Positions 1-10,908 of a stretch of DNA of 64,000 nt are shown here, piece by piece. Each line of letters opens with the position of its first letter. Position 1 is the stretch's first letter. A program made the position numbers and the translations under genes. The notes below the pieces were generated by a model. That model worked only from the letters and a program-made list of their open reading frames with translations, was not told the DNA's origin and did not search any database. The stretch is taken from NCBI GenBank assembly GCA_002077065.1, contig NAJO01000074.1:1-64000 (forward strand), given 5' to 3'. Origin of the DNA: Cryoendolithus antarcticus (lineage: Eukaryota > Ascomycota > Dothideomycetes > Cladosporiales > Cladosporiaceae).

Positions 1-312
1 GATGCTCGAGGGGATGCTTGACGCGATGCTTGAAGCGATGCTCGAGGGGATGCTCGAGGGGATGCTTGACGCGATGCTCGAGGGGATGCTCGAGGGGATG
101 CTCGAGGGGATGCTTGACGCGATGCTCGAGGGGATGCTCGAGGGGATGCTTGAAGCGATGCTCGAGGGGATGCTCGAGGGGATGCTCGAGGGGATGCTTG
201 ACGCGATGCTCGAGGGGATGCTTGACGCGATGCTTGAAGCGATGCTCGAGGGGATGCTCGAGGGGATGCTTGAAGCGATGCTCGAGGGAATGCTTGAAGG
301 AATGCTCGACGG
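1..312. repeat. 12-bp coding minisatellite
   Basis: About 26 head-to-tail copies of a 12-bp unit, mainly GATGCTCGAGGG alternating with GATGCTTGACGC and GATGCTTGAAGC. On the minus strand these read as PSSI and ASSI tetrapeptides. From about 313 to 1100 the same unit decays into longer 12-21-bp variants that still encode SSIP/APSSIP blocks. The newest, most uniform copies lie at the window edge, so the array probably continues outside. Confidence 0.9.
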
Positions 313-1407
313 CATTGACGATGCAATTGAACTAGCGATTGAGGACGGGATCGAAGACGCAATGCTCGAAGGAATCGAACTCGGGATCGAGCTCGGGATC
401 GACAAGGCGATCGAGGATGGCATGCTTGAGGGCACTGAACTCGGGATCGAGCTCGGGATCGACGAGGCGATCGAGGATGGCATGCTTGATGGCACTGAAC
501 TCGGGATCGAACTCGGGATCGAGCTAGGGATCGAAGATGCAATGCTCGAAGGGATCGAGGTCGGTATGCTCGAAGGTATCGAGCTCGGTACGCTTGTTGG
601 TATACTTGAAGGTATTGAGCTAGGCAGCGAGCTTGGAATCGAGCTAGGTATCGAGCTAGGTATCGAGCTAGGCGCACTTGAGGGGATACTCGAAGGAATC
701 GAGCTCGGTGCGACCGATGGGATGCTCGAAGCGATGGAACTAGGCACACTCGAGGGAATCGAGCTGGGCGCGCTTGATGCAATGCTTGAAGGTATGGAGC
801 TCGGCGCGCTTGATGGAATCGAGCTTGGCGCGACTGAAGGAATGCTCGAAGCAATGGAGCTGGGTATACTCGAAGGCGCGACCGAGGGTATTGAGCTGGG
901 CGCGATCGAGGGAATACTCGAGGGGATGGAGCTCGGTGCGCTCGATGGGATCGAGCTAGGCGCCGCCGATGGAATGCTCGACGCGATTGAGCTGGGGATA
1001 CTTGAAGGCGCACTCGTTGGGATGGAGCTTGGCGCAGTGCTGGGGATGCTCGAGGCGATCGAACTAGGGATACTCGAAGGGGCCGTGGTTGGGATCGACG
1101 AGGGAATCGAGGCTGGAATACTCGACGCAACGCTGGCAGGTGTGCTGGTCGTCGTCGGGCTCGTGACCGGCACAATGCTGGACGGAATGCTCGCAGGTAT
1201 ACTCGAGACCACGCTGGCCGGGATGCTGCTCGCAATGCTAGAGGGCACGCTGACAGGTGTCGAAGACGATGAGGAGCTGCTGGTCGTGGTCGTGGTACCC
1301 GGCGGCGGGGCGATGCTCGAAGGGATGCTCGATGCAATCGAGGAGGGGATGCTGGATGCTGCGGTGGCCACCCCGGCCAGCGCCAGAAACACGCCCGTAT
1401 AGCGCAT
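1..1407 (-). CDS. Secreted Ser/Ile/Pro-rich repeat protein, C-terminus beyond window
   Basis: The minus-strand frame is open without a stop from an ATG at 1407 down to base 1, 469 codons, and leaves the window. The start MRYTGVFLALAGVATAASS looks like a signal peptide with cleavage after ATA. A Thr/Ser stretch follows (TTTTTSSSSSSS), then a long array of SSIPSSIASSIPSSI-type units with Pro, Ala, Thr and Val variants. Such low-complexity Ser/Thr-rich secreted proteins are usually heavily O-glycosylated wall or surface proteins in fungi; that role is inference. No globular domain is visible, and any GPI signal would lie outside the window. A possible 5'-UTR intron precedes the ATG, with a TACTAAC branch-like motif at about 1438-1444. 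A plus-strand frame across the same repeat (2-1402, MLEG/MLDA units) is a shadow: it has no signal peptide and no sensible composition. Confidence 0.72.
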   Translation of the reverse strand, partial: MRYTGVFLALAGVATAASSIPSSIASSIPSSIAPPPGTTTTTSSSSSSSTPVSVPSSIASSIPASVVSSIPASIPSSIVPVTSPTTTSTPASVASSIPASIPSSIPTTAPSSIPSSIASSIPSTAPSSIPTSAPSSIPSSIASSIPSAAPSSIPSSAPSSIPSSIPSIAPSSIPSVAPSSIPSSIASSIPSVAPSSIPSSAPSSIPSSIASSAPSSIPSSVPSSIASSIPSVAPSSIPSSIPSSAPSSIPSSIPSSIPSSLPSSIPSSIPTSVPSSIPSSIPTSIPSSIASSIPSSIPSSIPSSVPSSMPSSIASSIPSSIPSSVPSSMPSSIALSIPSSIPSSIPSSIASSIPSSIASSIASSMPSSIPSSIPSSIASSIPSSIPSSIASSIASSIPSSIASSIPSSIPSSIPSSIASSIPSSIPSSIASSIPSSIPSSIPSSIASSIPSSIPSSIASSIASSIPSSI

Positions 1408-2932
1408 CTTGCAGAGTATCAACGCCTCGTGCTCCTGTTTTGTTAGTACTGACTCTTCCCAGGCTCACAGCGAGACGAACGAGTGAGTCTCAACTGCGAC
1501 GGTCGATACGAAAGAAGGGAAAGAAGGGCCCTTACGCTTGGGCACATGGGAGGTAGCACTATACACCCACTCAACCCGTCTCCCTTCTCCGACATCATGG
1601 TAATCGAGAGCGGCCGTGGCCGTGGCTATTCCATAATGCGGCTTGAACCGCAATCCATCGACATTTCTGTTCACGAACAAGGATACTGGGCCGAGGACTG
1701 TGATGGTCCTAGTCCGAGGTGCGTATAGCGCAGTGCCGGTCTCAGTCGCACCCAATGGATAGAGGTGAAGTCGGCAAAGTCTAAGTGACATTGCGATTGA
1801 GTAGGGCCAAGGCGCACGCGAGGCACCGAAGTAAGGTTGCGCGGTGAGCCGCTAACATCATGATCGCCAGGAACAGGACAAGGTCGACCTCGGTGTGGAG
1901 CGTATTGCGGGAGGGCTGCATGGGTCATGGCGGGGACTGCCAGGCTGGTGCCCACTATATTGTGATATTTCTGCGCGCGGCCGAGGCTCTGCGAAACGGA
2001 CGTTGTCAACGTTCTACGTGTCGCGGAAATTGTTCCATAGAACTCCGATCAGCCTTCCATGTTGGTGTCTCAGGGCCCAGGGGTAACGACCTGAAAATAA
2101 TTGCTACACGCTGACTGTGCTTGATCAACGAAGCGCAACGAGTGTGTGAGCACTATCTGAATAGATGAAAGTCCGAGGAAGTTGCACTGCGGCGAGCGGG
2201 GAAGTGACAGCCAAGCTTCCGAGGCGTTCTTTAGCGTGCGCTTATAGTCACTGTTCGCATTCGTTATGATATCAATCGCTGAGACTTCGAATCGCGCCGA
2301 CCATTGCCAACTTGTCAACAGAAAACCCACTCTTGCAAGACCGTAATCTTGCCTTGCAATGCGTGTGTCTCATCTGGACATGAAACAGGAGCAAACGTTG
2401 ATGACAACGGCTTCCCATTCACATAAGCGCAGTCCCGGTGCACTCTGATTCCAACTGCCAGCTACAGACTCCCCAAGTGCCACCCGTCACGAACCTTGCC
2501 TGATTGCCACGGTGTGATGAATGCACCATGCAGGAACGCGGCAGGTGGACAACCCTCCGAGGCATGTTTCTTGATCCAAGTATAGATTAGGCCTCGCCCT
2601 TTCATGCAGAATGGGCGGTGTTGACCCCGGCGATAGTCGTCGGCGTGGCGCATCTCTCCACTTACTTCGTGGTGTTGTTGACATGTGATGGAGTAGGTAG
2701 AGCCATGGGCCATGGCGCACTGCATAGATCATTGATCGTGGCTGCATCTGTCACGCGAGTGACGCTGCAGGCAGCGGACTATCACAGGCAGTGTCAAGGA
2801 TGCCGTCACACTTGCTTTGCACACCTCGAGATTGCGACGCCTTTTGCCCCTTCGGCATCACCGTTCGTTGGGAAGCAAACATCGAACTCTATCGCGTCCA
2901 CGTCGTCATCACTGCTGCACGGTCTGGGCTCA
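1408..2932. other. Intergenic region, no gene seen
   Basis: Only short frames with no recognisable composition or splice-linked partners. It holds the promoter of the minus-strand repeat protein and the 3' side of the CBM48-like gene. I see no RNA gene or transposon remnant. Confidence 0.5.
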
Positions 2933-4483
2933 TCAGTGTATAGCAATGCCAAGGTAGGCAAGCTCGTCGAATACAGCGTGGGAAAAGCTAGCTTCCACAT
3001 GCAGAGCTTGCGCCGTCCTTGCAGATTTGTGGTAGATAATCTGGTTGCATTCGCCAGCCGTCGTGCATGATGGTTCCGCATCCTCGGTATGGTCAAGCTG
3101 CTGGACATGACCAGTGCCCCCTCCCTCGGTCTGTACGTCGAAAGATCGCAACCGAGCTGATAGGTCTTCCAGCGACTTGTCATCGAGTGCTTGGCCTAGG
3201 TAAAGCGGACAGCCGCCACCCAATCGGAACGGGGTATTGAATCCTCCTCCATTCGAGCTGAGGGTCGCGGCCGAGAAACAAGGCGATAAAAGGTCAGGCG
3301 TTAGTTCGTACTTGCCGCTCAGGCGATGCTCTGGTGAGTGCACGAAATCTTGAATTCCGTCCACCGCGTCCGAGGATTTCGCTGTTTCCGCATTACGCAC
3401 ACGTAGGAGCCGATCTCCTTCAGCTTGCGCGGAGTTTGTGAGCGAGGAGAGGAACTGCACATCTTGAACGGACTCGGGCCCAATGCTGTTGGTCTTTGTT
3501 CGCTGTGCGGGGATGGGATGTAAATGCACTGCCTCGAACGAGATCGGGCTCTGTGCACTTGTTGAGAGATTTGCAAGATGTGGCACATAGCGGTGATCAG
3601 TGCTATCACCTTGATAGCCTACCCAGCCCGGGTCAGGTTTGTCACTGACGTCGCTACTCGATGATGTCTTCAGTGCTGGTGACGATACTGGTCTGGTGAC
3701 GGAGCAACATGAGTCTGCGCGACGAGTCACGGGTCTTGTGTCTGGCGACGCGAAGCTCTCTGCGGTGACTGGTATATGTGCTGTATAGCTCCTGGGGCCA
3801 ATATCGGACGTACAACGAGCGTGCATTTTCGACGGAGGTGGCCGACTCAGCACTGCGTATTTCGACGCCGGATCAAGTGTATGCATCGACAGCAAGTCCG
3901 CAAGACTGCTAATGATGCTCGCACTTGCACTCCGTGACCTCGGTGGCGAGGTCGCCAGCTCCTTTGGTACATGGAGCAAGTTCATCACCTGTCCTGGCAG
4001 CAGTGGACACTCCGACGTGGCTGGTAAAGCATCATCGAATGCTTCGATCTCGTCGTCAAGGCGGAAGTAATACCAGTACGTTCCACCCTGCTTCAAAGCT
4101 CCAGTCCGAGGCTGCGACCAGTTCGGCGTATTGCCATCAAAGACTATGTCGGTGAAACTGAAGCATCCACTCCAATGACCGAGTCCGCGTCGCCGGTCAT
4201 GGAACATGCGGTAAGCATGTGTGAAATTGTCCCAAGACCCTAGCAGCTCGACCATGCGGACTTCCGATGGCGCCTTGAAGAGGAAAGTGACGAGCGTTCC
4301 GGGCTCCATAATTGATGGTGAGACCTGTTCATGCATGGGTCCGTCGTCACGGCAAGTGCAGTATGGAAGCGCAGTTTCCAAACATCCCAAACATGTGTGC
4401 CTGCTGTACGAGGTGGACTGCGGTCTATAGAAGCCCTGTGAGTATAGTGTCCATTGTGAGAGACTGCGTACGAAGTGCTTCAA
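2933..4483 (-). CDS. CBM48/AMPK-glycogen-binding-like fungal protein
   Basis: Single-exon frame of 516 aa. Residues about 60-170 carry an early-set beta-sandwich signature: LVTFLFKAPSEVRMVELLGS followed by WDNF, then GGTYWYYFRLDDEIE and PLLPGQVMNLLHVP. This matches the CBM48-like domain (glycogen-binding domain of AMPK beta and isoamylases) that I know from a conserved family of uncharacterised fungal proteins. The rest is Ser/Pro-rich and probably disordered, but the end (FDELAYLGIAIH) resembles the conserved tail of that family, so the gene looks intact. The true start may be Met50 (4336) or Met59 (4309), because the domain begins right after them and the first 49 residues look unlike the rest. 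A carbohydrate-sensing or scaffold role is inference; no catalytic residues are seen. Confidence 0.7.
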   Translation of the reverse strand: MKHFVRSLSQWTLYSQGFYRPQSTSYSRHTCLGCLETALPYCTCRDDGPMHEQVSPSIMEPGTLVTFLFKAPSEVRMVELLGSWDNFTHAYRMFHDRRRGLGHWSGCFSFTDIVFDGNTPNWSQPRTGALKQGGTYWYYFRLDDEIEAFDDALPATSECPLLPGQVMNLLHVPKELATSPPRSRSASASIISSLADLLSMHTLDPASKYAVLSRPPPSKMHARCTSDIGPRSYTAHIPVTAESFASPDTRPVTRRADSCCSVTRPVSSPALKTSSSSDVSDKPDPGWVGYQGDSTDHRYVPHLANLSTSAQSPISFEAVHLHPIPAQRTKTNSIGPESVQDVQFLSSLTNSAQAEGDRLLRVRNAETAKSSDAVDGIQDFVHSPEHRLSGKYELTPDLLSPCFSAATLSSNGGGFNTPFRLGGGCPLYLGQALDDKSLEDLSARLRSFDVQTEGGGTGHVQQLDHTEDAEPSCTTAGECNQIIYHKSARTAQALHVEASFSHAVFDELAYLGIAIH

Positions 4484-5991
4484 AGTCGCGTATAGCTGGG
4501 TGGTAATGTTGCGTGTAGCTGTCTCTGGTGGTTGGGTCTGCGAGATTAGAGTTTAGATGCAGTAACGGCTCTCCCCAATGCTTGGTAGGAAGGCGCGTCC
4601 AGTCCAGGGCGTCAAAGTGTCGTACACGCGTTCGACAAACCACTACTTTGCGTGAAAGGAATTCAGGAGTCGTCCGAAGATCTTCGAACTCAACTCCCTG
4701 CCGCGCTCGAGCACCCCTCCAGCGCCCTCCGAGCACACGGCGCGCTCTCGACTCGACAAGCATCACAGCTGCGGTGAGACATCTGGTCTGATCTCGCGCC
4801 ACAACCAGCTTCCGCGAGAGACGTGATTCGGCCAAATTCGACTGCGCGTGGTTCGGCACTCGACCGTTAGGCCAGCAAGATTGCGCTCCACCCGAACCTT
4901 GCTCATGCGGAGCCAGCTCCAAGCGCTAAAAGCAGGATCTAGTTCTCGTTGTGATGCTTTGTTTCAAGATTCTGTGAGATTGCACTGCAGTCGTGATAAC
5001 TGATAACACCGCGAGAACAGAAAATGCCGCAACGGCGACGATCATGTTGCTCAGCCTCATCATGCCACAGCTTCCCAGCCAGCCCGAAGCTCAGCGCAAG
5101 AGCCGAGACGCGCCGATTGCGCCATCTCCTTGACGTTGGCGACGCCACGCAAGCCTCAAGTGCGCAGCACGAAAATGCGTGAGGTCGGAACGCGATCTCA
5201 CTTGACGCTATGATTGGCACGAAAAGCAGGTGGCAATGCAGGGATTAACAGACCCGAAGCTGTGATCAAAGGGTCCCGGGTTGCTGAAGTGGAGCCTGCG
5301 GCTGTCAAGAACGACGGACACGTGAGAGTGGATTTGGCGAGTCATGTGATTCCCCTTGGATCAACATCGTCCGACTGTTGTCAGCAACGAAAAGCAGGGT
5401 CCCATGGATTGACCATCACCGGAGAGAGTTGCCACACGAAGTGCTTTGCATCAGAAAGTCATCACTTCCGCTGACCTAACCGCGCAGGCGCTGCCTTCAG
5501 GATGCAGTAAGCAGGAGTCGCCAATGCACGACTGTAGAGGCGACACATCGTCTCAACAGTTCCAGAGGACCTCCGTCGCTTCGTGAGATCGCGCGTCGGC
5601 AGTGCGAGCATGATCTAGATGCACTGGCTGTGGCAGCGATGTCCCTGCAACAACGATTTGAGCCTGTGCATCTGTTTAAATTGTCTCGATCACGACGCCA
5701 AGATAGAAGTGGGCATGGGAAGCTCATCATGGAGATTACAGGAATAGCTATGAATGGGCATGTGCGAGACCGTTTCTCCCTGTACAGCGCCGATGCGGTA
5801 ACCGTTGGCCTGAACGGTACACGAGGCAACGGGCGGGAACGCAGCACATCCACATTGGTCGTGCCCTGACATCGTACGACCGGACGGTAGGATCGGAGAT
5901 GAAGCATCAAAAGGTTGACTGGCCACTTCCAACTTTTGAGCCCCTTTGCCAGCCCTACGAATACCTCCGATGACCTGGACGAGACCATCCC
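4484..5991. other. Intergenic region, no gene seen
   Basis: The stretch lies between the start of the CBM48-like gene and the 3' end of LEU4. Frames of up to about 165 codons occur on both strands, but none has a recognisable domain or a convincing start. Confidence 0.5.
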
Positions 5992-8018
5992 TCAAGGTGG
6001 TGAGTGCCCATTCAGCCCATTCTCGGTCTTCCCATTGACGCTCGCCTCCAATTTGTCAACGACATGGCTACCGTTGACATCCGCGACACTGTCTGGCCCG
6101 CCGTTAACCTCATTTCTCAGCGGACTCAACGCAGTCGGTGAGAAGGTATCCCTACTCTGCCGCTTCGGCCGGAATGGCACTGGTGTTGAAGGTCTTGAGG
6201 AAAGGAACTGCGAAACAAGTCAGCACGCAGGACACCATGCTTTTAGATTGGGAACATCCTTACCGAACTGGCTGCACTCAGCAAAGCATGAAGAGACGCC
6301 AACACAACATCCTCATGTATCCCCACACCCCATACCCTCTCCCCTTGTCCGCCATTCGTACACTCAATATACGTCGCAGCCTTAACATCCTTACCTCCGC
6401 CTGGCGCGCTGTTAGGTACGCTCAAGCTATGCTCGGTGTAATCCGCGATATCCAAATCAATTCCCAGGTTGTTGATAGCGTTTGATAACGCTGACAACGC
6501 GCCGTTACCCACGCCAGTAATCTCGTGTTCCTGCCCGTCGATCTCGACGATACCCTTAAATCGTCTGCGCAGGTTGCGGGAGTTCGACGCTTTCTTGCCT
6601 GGCTCTGGGGGAGCAGGGGAGACGGAGCGGTCGGCTGTGATATCGTAGTCTACAAGGTGGAAGCGTGGATTCTTCTCGAGATGGTAGGCGTCTACGAAAA
6701 GGTCTTTGATCTCCTTCGCTTGCAGCTCGCGACCTAAGTTATCCGTTTCCCGCTGCACGATCCGCGAGAAGGCGACTTGCAGACCACGCGGAAGGTCAAG
6801 CTCCAGCGTCCGCTTGATGATCCAAGCCACGCCTCCCTTGCCGGATTGACTGTTGACGCGAATGATGGCTTCGTAGGTGCGGCCGATGTCTGCGGGATCC
6901 AAGGGAAGGTAAGGGACTTGCCAGTAGTCGTCCACTTTCGAACCAGACGCATCTCGGGCCGTGAAGCCCTTCTTGATAGCGTCTTGATGGGAGCCAGAGA
7001 ATGCGCAGACGACCAGCTGGCCGCCGTAAGGTGCGCGAGGGTGTACGGGGATCTTGTTCGATTTCTCGACGATGTCTATTATGCTTTGTAGGTCGCTGAA
7101 GTCGATCTGAGGGTGTATGCCTTGCGTGTAGAGATTCAGGCCAAGAGTCACGAGGTCTACATTCCCTGTTCGCTCGCCGTTGCCGAAGAGCGTGCCTTCT
7201 ACTCTGTCCGCGCCGGCCATCTGTGCTAGTTCTGCTGCTGCTACGGCGCAGCCGCGATCGTTGTGGGGGTGCAGAGAGACTGCGATCTTTTCTCGCTCTG
7301 TGATGTGCCGGCAGAAGTACTCGATCTGGTCTGCGTAGACGTTTGGCGTGCTCATCTCGACCGTGGCGGGCAAGTTGAAAATGATCGGATTTGCCTCGCT
7401 TGGCTCCCAAGCCTCTTTCACAGCCTCGCAGATCTCTACTGCAAAGTCCATATTCGAGTCTGAGAACGTCTCGGGCGAGAACTCGAACGCCCACTCCTTC
7501 ACGTCTGAACTCGGATCGTCCTTCGTGATCGATCTCGCGTACTTTGTGCACTCCACTGCCAACGCCTTACTCTGCGCGTTGTCCATGCCAAAGACGATGC
7601 GCTGAAAACAGGGACTCGTCGCCAGATACAAATGCAAAATCGCTTTTCGTGCTCCCTTCAGACTGTCCACGGTCTTCCTGATCAAATCCTTCCTGCAAGG
7701 CGACAGTACCTGCAACCACACATCATCGGGTACTAAGCCTGGCGTTTGTACTAGGTCCCGCGTGAAGTTGAAGTCTGTGTCGCCTGAAGAGGGAAATGAT
7801 ACTTCAATCTCTTTATAGCCGAGTTTCGTGAGCATCTTGAAGTAGCGCAATTTCTGCTCGCCGTCCATTGGATCGACGAGGGATTGGTTTCCGTCGCGGA
7901 GATCGGTGGAGAGCCATCGCGGAGGCTTGGTGATCTGTTTCGAGGGCCATTGGCGGTCTGGGATGTGTATGGGCTTGAAGGCGTGGTACTTCTTGGAGGG
8001 GTCTGCGAGCATGGGCAT
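5992..8018 (-). CDS. LEU4: 2-isopropylmalate synthase
   Basis: Catalyses the first committed step of leucine synthesis: acetyl-CoA plus 2-oxoisovalerate to 2-isopropylmalate. Exon 1 (8018-6264) begins MPMLADPSKKYHAFKP and carries the catalytic TIM-barrel motifs STDLRDGNQSL, SLHPHNDRG and NGERTGNVDLVTLGLN, followed by the LeuA dimerisation/leucine-feedback domain. A 56-nt intron (6208-6263) with a GTAAGG donor joins to exon 2 (6207-5992), which adds FLSSRPSTPVPFRPKRQS and an Asn/Gly/Ser-rich tail ending NGLNGHSPP. The spliced protein is about 656 aa; reading through the donor instead stops after VRMFPI. The tail resembles extensions of filamentous-fungal homologues as I remember them. No clear mitochondrial presequence is visible at this start. 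A Leu3-like box lies about 210 bp upstream (8230-8239). Confidence 0.95.
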
Positions 8019-8865
8019 GGTGGAGGATGGGGTGGGTGACTTGAGGGTACAATTGAGGATTGCGAGTACTTATGTTCTGCTATGGTGGTCTTGAGCCGTG
8101 TGTATGCGCTCGCATTGTGCACGCCCTTTGGTAAGGCAATTCTGTACAGCTCGTTTGCTGGCGCGACAAATTTTGGCCTGGAGTCATCGCGCATGTGCAG
8201 ACATTGCGGGGTGGTGGTGGGGTCGCTCGCCGGCGCCGTTAGCACTATTCACCGAGTGTGGTTACATATGTAGTACGTCCATCGCTCCCACGCATCCTAC
8301 CTTATTCGAATACACATAGTGTAGCTAGGGCAGATGATGACAGATCTCGTTCCAACACTGCCTGCTGCTCCGCCGAATTTCGCCGTCGAATCCAACGCGC
8401 GTAACACCTTGGAAAGAGCTCTCGCTGACGCTCATATGTGTGATGTAACTCGACGCCTCTGAACAAGATGATGCTTTCACCAGCGTCAACACCAAGTCCG
8501 CCACCCGATCTGACGTCCTTCATAAAGGTAGACAGATCCGCGCACGTATGAGCCAGGCAAATCCAACCTCTTGAAGCCTGGGTCAGGCTGCCTGCTTGTG
8601 GCTGAGCTGCGGTGTTGCACAGCCTTGTGCGGTTCGAAAACGCCCAGCAGTCCAATATCCCCCCATGATGCTTACCTAGACATGTTCAAAACACTCATCG
8701 TACCACCGTGTCGCTGATCACGCTTGGATCTGACAAGGCAATTCGGTTACCGGCATCCGAGAGCAGCTCGTATCTGGCAAGCAGATGGGAGGTCCACCTA
8801 TTGAGGCCGAAATGAGCGCTATGAAGGCTCCCTCCAAGAGCGGCAATATAAAGTAGGTCACGAAC
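8019..8865. other. Intergenic region shared by LEU4 and the HET gene promoters
   Basis: The two flanking genes diverge from here. Apart from the Leu3-like box listed separately I see no gene or obvious repeat. Confidence 0.5.
8230..8239. promoter_or_regulatory. Near-match to a Leu3 binding site upstream of LEU4
   Basis: The bases read CCGGCGCCGT, one mismatch from the Leu3 palindrome CCGGNNCCGG. The box lies about 210 bp upstream of the LEU4 start codon, a sensible place for feedback by a Leu3-type zinc-cluster factor. A ten-base near-match is weak evidence alone. Confidence 0.35.
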
Positions 8866-10908
8866 ATGGAGCATGGTCCGATCCAATTGGCGTTCGAGTA
8901 TAGCGATCTTCCTGATGCCAGCACGCATATACGCCTCCTCGAAGTGCAGCACGCCCGAGTCGGTGGACCGATCAGTTGCAGACTGAGCACTTGGGAGGTC
9001 TCCAAGGCTCTTACATACACTGCCATCTCTTACACCTGGGGCGACCCAGCTGACACTACAGAAATCGATATCAATGGCGCTCAAATGACGGTCCGTGGTA
9101 ATTGTGCCTACGTTTTGTGTCAAGCAAGCTGGCATGGTCCTGGTCATTACTGGGTAGATTCAATATGTATCAATCAGTCCGATGACAGCGAGAAGAGCCA
9201 TCAGGTCCGTATGATGGGAAACATCTATCGAGCTGCACACGCTGTACTGGCGTGCGTTGGTGCGCTCTCGCTAGACGACGAGAGCGAATTCCTCTGCCGG
9301 TTCATCCGCAAGCACGAGACTGCTCTCTGTTGGTTTGCTGATCAACTACGCCCTTACCCTGAAGATGGCTATCAATGGCCCACAAGCACCAGAGACCGAA
9401 GGCGCAGGTTGCTGAGGTCTATTACCTGGCGCTTACGTCACTCGCGCAAAACTCATTCGCGGGCTTGGGTGGCACTCAGGCGGATGATTGGACGACCCTA
9501 CTTCACCAGAGTCTGGGTGGCACAGGAGCTCTATATGGCAAAGTCTCCACTACTGTACTGTGGCCCGTACGCATTCAAGGTCACGGCACTGGAGGGCCTG
9601 TTGGCAGGCAGTATCCGTGACGATACGACCCCTGGCGGCGATTTGCCTGTGCGCCAGGAGAACTTGTTTCTAGTCAAGCGATGGCTTCCATGCTGCATGC
9701 GCATACTCGGTCCTGTTGTCGGCGTAAGTGATCCCGACGACTACACTGTCGTAGGAAACCTTAGCAGTAGCATCGCGCGGTTTGCTGGTCGTAACTCTGC
9801 GAAGCCACAAAGCCTCCAGAGTATGATGTTCTCCATGCGTGATTTGCATTGCACCGATGCCCGCGATAGGGTATATGCGACGCTCAGCACGTTGAGCGCT
9901 GATGTCGCACAGCGCATTCATGTTGATTACACGAAGACATCGTTCGAGCTCGCCACGCATATGATGCCGCTTTTGGATAACCAGCCTGTGAAACATGCGC
10001 GGGGTCTGCCGAGAGTGACATTGTTTGGAGTGGAGCAGCTGCTCGACTCATTCAGGTCGCTCGAGATACAGCTCAGCGATCCAGCCTTCCAGGCCGCACT
10101 CGCTGCGCGTTCTGAGGCTCTGTCATTCCAGCGCCCACTTCAAACCGATACTATAGGACACCAGGCAAACTTAAGGTCCTACGGTTGGATAGGATGCCAG
10201 ATACAGCACACGGACAAGGGGTGGTCATGGCAACCGCCCGACTGCCTTGTCGACGCGAGCCTTGCCCTATCATCGCGCGATACGGCCCTGGTACATCTTC
10301 AGAACTCGCAAGGTACAATCGCAGCCACCGTCCCGAACATTGTACGTTGTGGAGATTGGCTCATAACACCGCATCTGTCTCATTGGCCTGAGCCCCCAGG
10401 CCTGCTGCTCCGTCATACGCTTGGCAAACGGTATGAAATCCTGAGCGCCGCGAGGATAAGGAAGAATTTTGCTGCCCTACGCGAAGCTGAATTTGAGTTA
10501 TTTGTCGAGCCCCAAGACCTGTCTACGATGTTGTGTCACTACCTGCATTACCGTGGCACTACTTCATCGGAGGTGCAACATCCACTCGTCCAAGCTCCTT
10601 GTGATGGTGCGCCAGAGACCGAAATGTTCCACTCTGGAGATCTCCAGCCACGCAGAGAGGGCACGAGCGTAGCATATCCGGTGCTTAACGAGGCCGCAAG
10701 GTCCCAGCATCCCAATGTCGAGGCCGAAGAGGCCAGATCGCCTCTAGATCTAGGCAAAGGTGGTGTCGAGCGATACACACACGTCCGATTCTGCCGTCTG
10801 CCAGGCTCGTCCTACGCAACCAAAAAGATTTATCGCGGTCCATATAGCGATGCTCCAGATCACTGGGTTGACGAACCGTCTCACGGTCCAGATTTGCCTC
10901 AAGCATAG
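8866..10908 (+). CDS. HET (heterokaryon incompatibility) domain protein
   Basis: Intronless frame of 680 aa. Residues about 50-135 contain the core HET blocks: YTAISYTWGDP at 51-61, HYWVDSICINQSD at 94-106 and VRMMGNIYRAAHAVLACVG at 114-132. The region around GRPYFTRVWVAQELYMA fits the third conserved HET block. The HET domain is a fungal cell-death effector module of allorecognition loci (het-e, het-d, tol, het-6 families). Most genome copies are single-domain paralogues of unknown specificity, as here; no NACHT or WD40 partner domain is fused to it. Residues beyond 350 show no domain I recognise. The gene sits beside LEU4 and about 2 kb from another possible immunity-type gene (12915-14944). 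Confidence 0.88.
   Translation: MEHGPIQLAFEYSDLPDASTHIRLLEVQHARVGGPISCRLSTWEVSKALTYTAISYTWGDPADTTEIDINGAQMTVRGNCAYVLCQASWHGPGHYWVDSICINQSDDSEKSHQVRMMGNIYRAAHAVLACVGALSLDDESEFLCRFIRKHETALCWFADQLRPYPEDGYQWPTSTRDRRRRLLRSITWRLRHSRKTHSRAWVALRRMIGRPYFTRVWVAQELYMAKSPLLYCGPYAFKVTALEGLLAGSIRDDTTPGGDLPVRQENLFLVKRWLPCCMRILGPVVGVSDPDDYTVVGNLSSSIARFAGRNSAKPQSLQSMMFSMRDLHCTDARDRVYATLSTLSADVAQRIHVDYTKTSFELATHMMPLLDNQPVKHARGLPRVTLFGVEQLLDSFRSLEIQLSDPAFQAALAARSEALSFQRPLQTDTIGHQANLRSYGWIGCQIQHTDKGWSWQPPDCLVDASLALSSRDTALVHLQNSQGTIAATVPNIVRCGDWLITPHLSHWPEPPGLLLRHTLGKRYEILSAARIRKNFAALREAEFELFVEPQDLSTMLCHYLHYRGTTSSEVQHPLVQAPCDGAPETEMFHSGDLQPRREGTSVAYPVLNEAARSQHPNVEAEEARSPLDLGKGGVERYTHVRFCRLPGSSYATKKIYRGPYSDAPDHWVDEPSHGPDLPQA

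Noticed and set aside
2..1402. 466-codon plus-strand frame of MLEG/MLDA repeats
   Set aside because: It is the antisense of the minus-strand repeat gene. It lacks a signal peptide, and its opening at the window edge is an accident of the 12-bp unit, whose length is a multiple of three.
2618..3070. 150-codon plus-strand frame
   Set aside because: It overlaps the CBM48-like gene on the other strand, has no domain, and its composition looks random.
4425..4922. 165-codon minus-strand frame upstream of the CBM48-like gene
   Set aside because: No recognisable motif; it overlaps the 5' end of the better-supported gene in a different frame.
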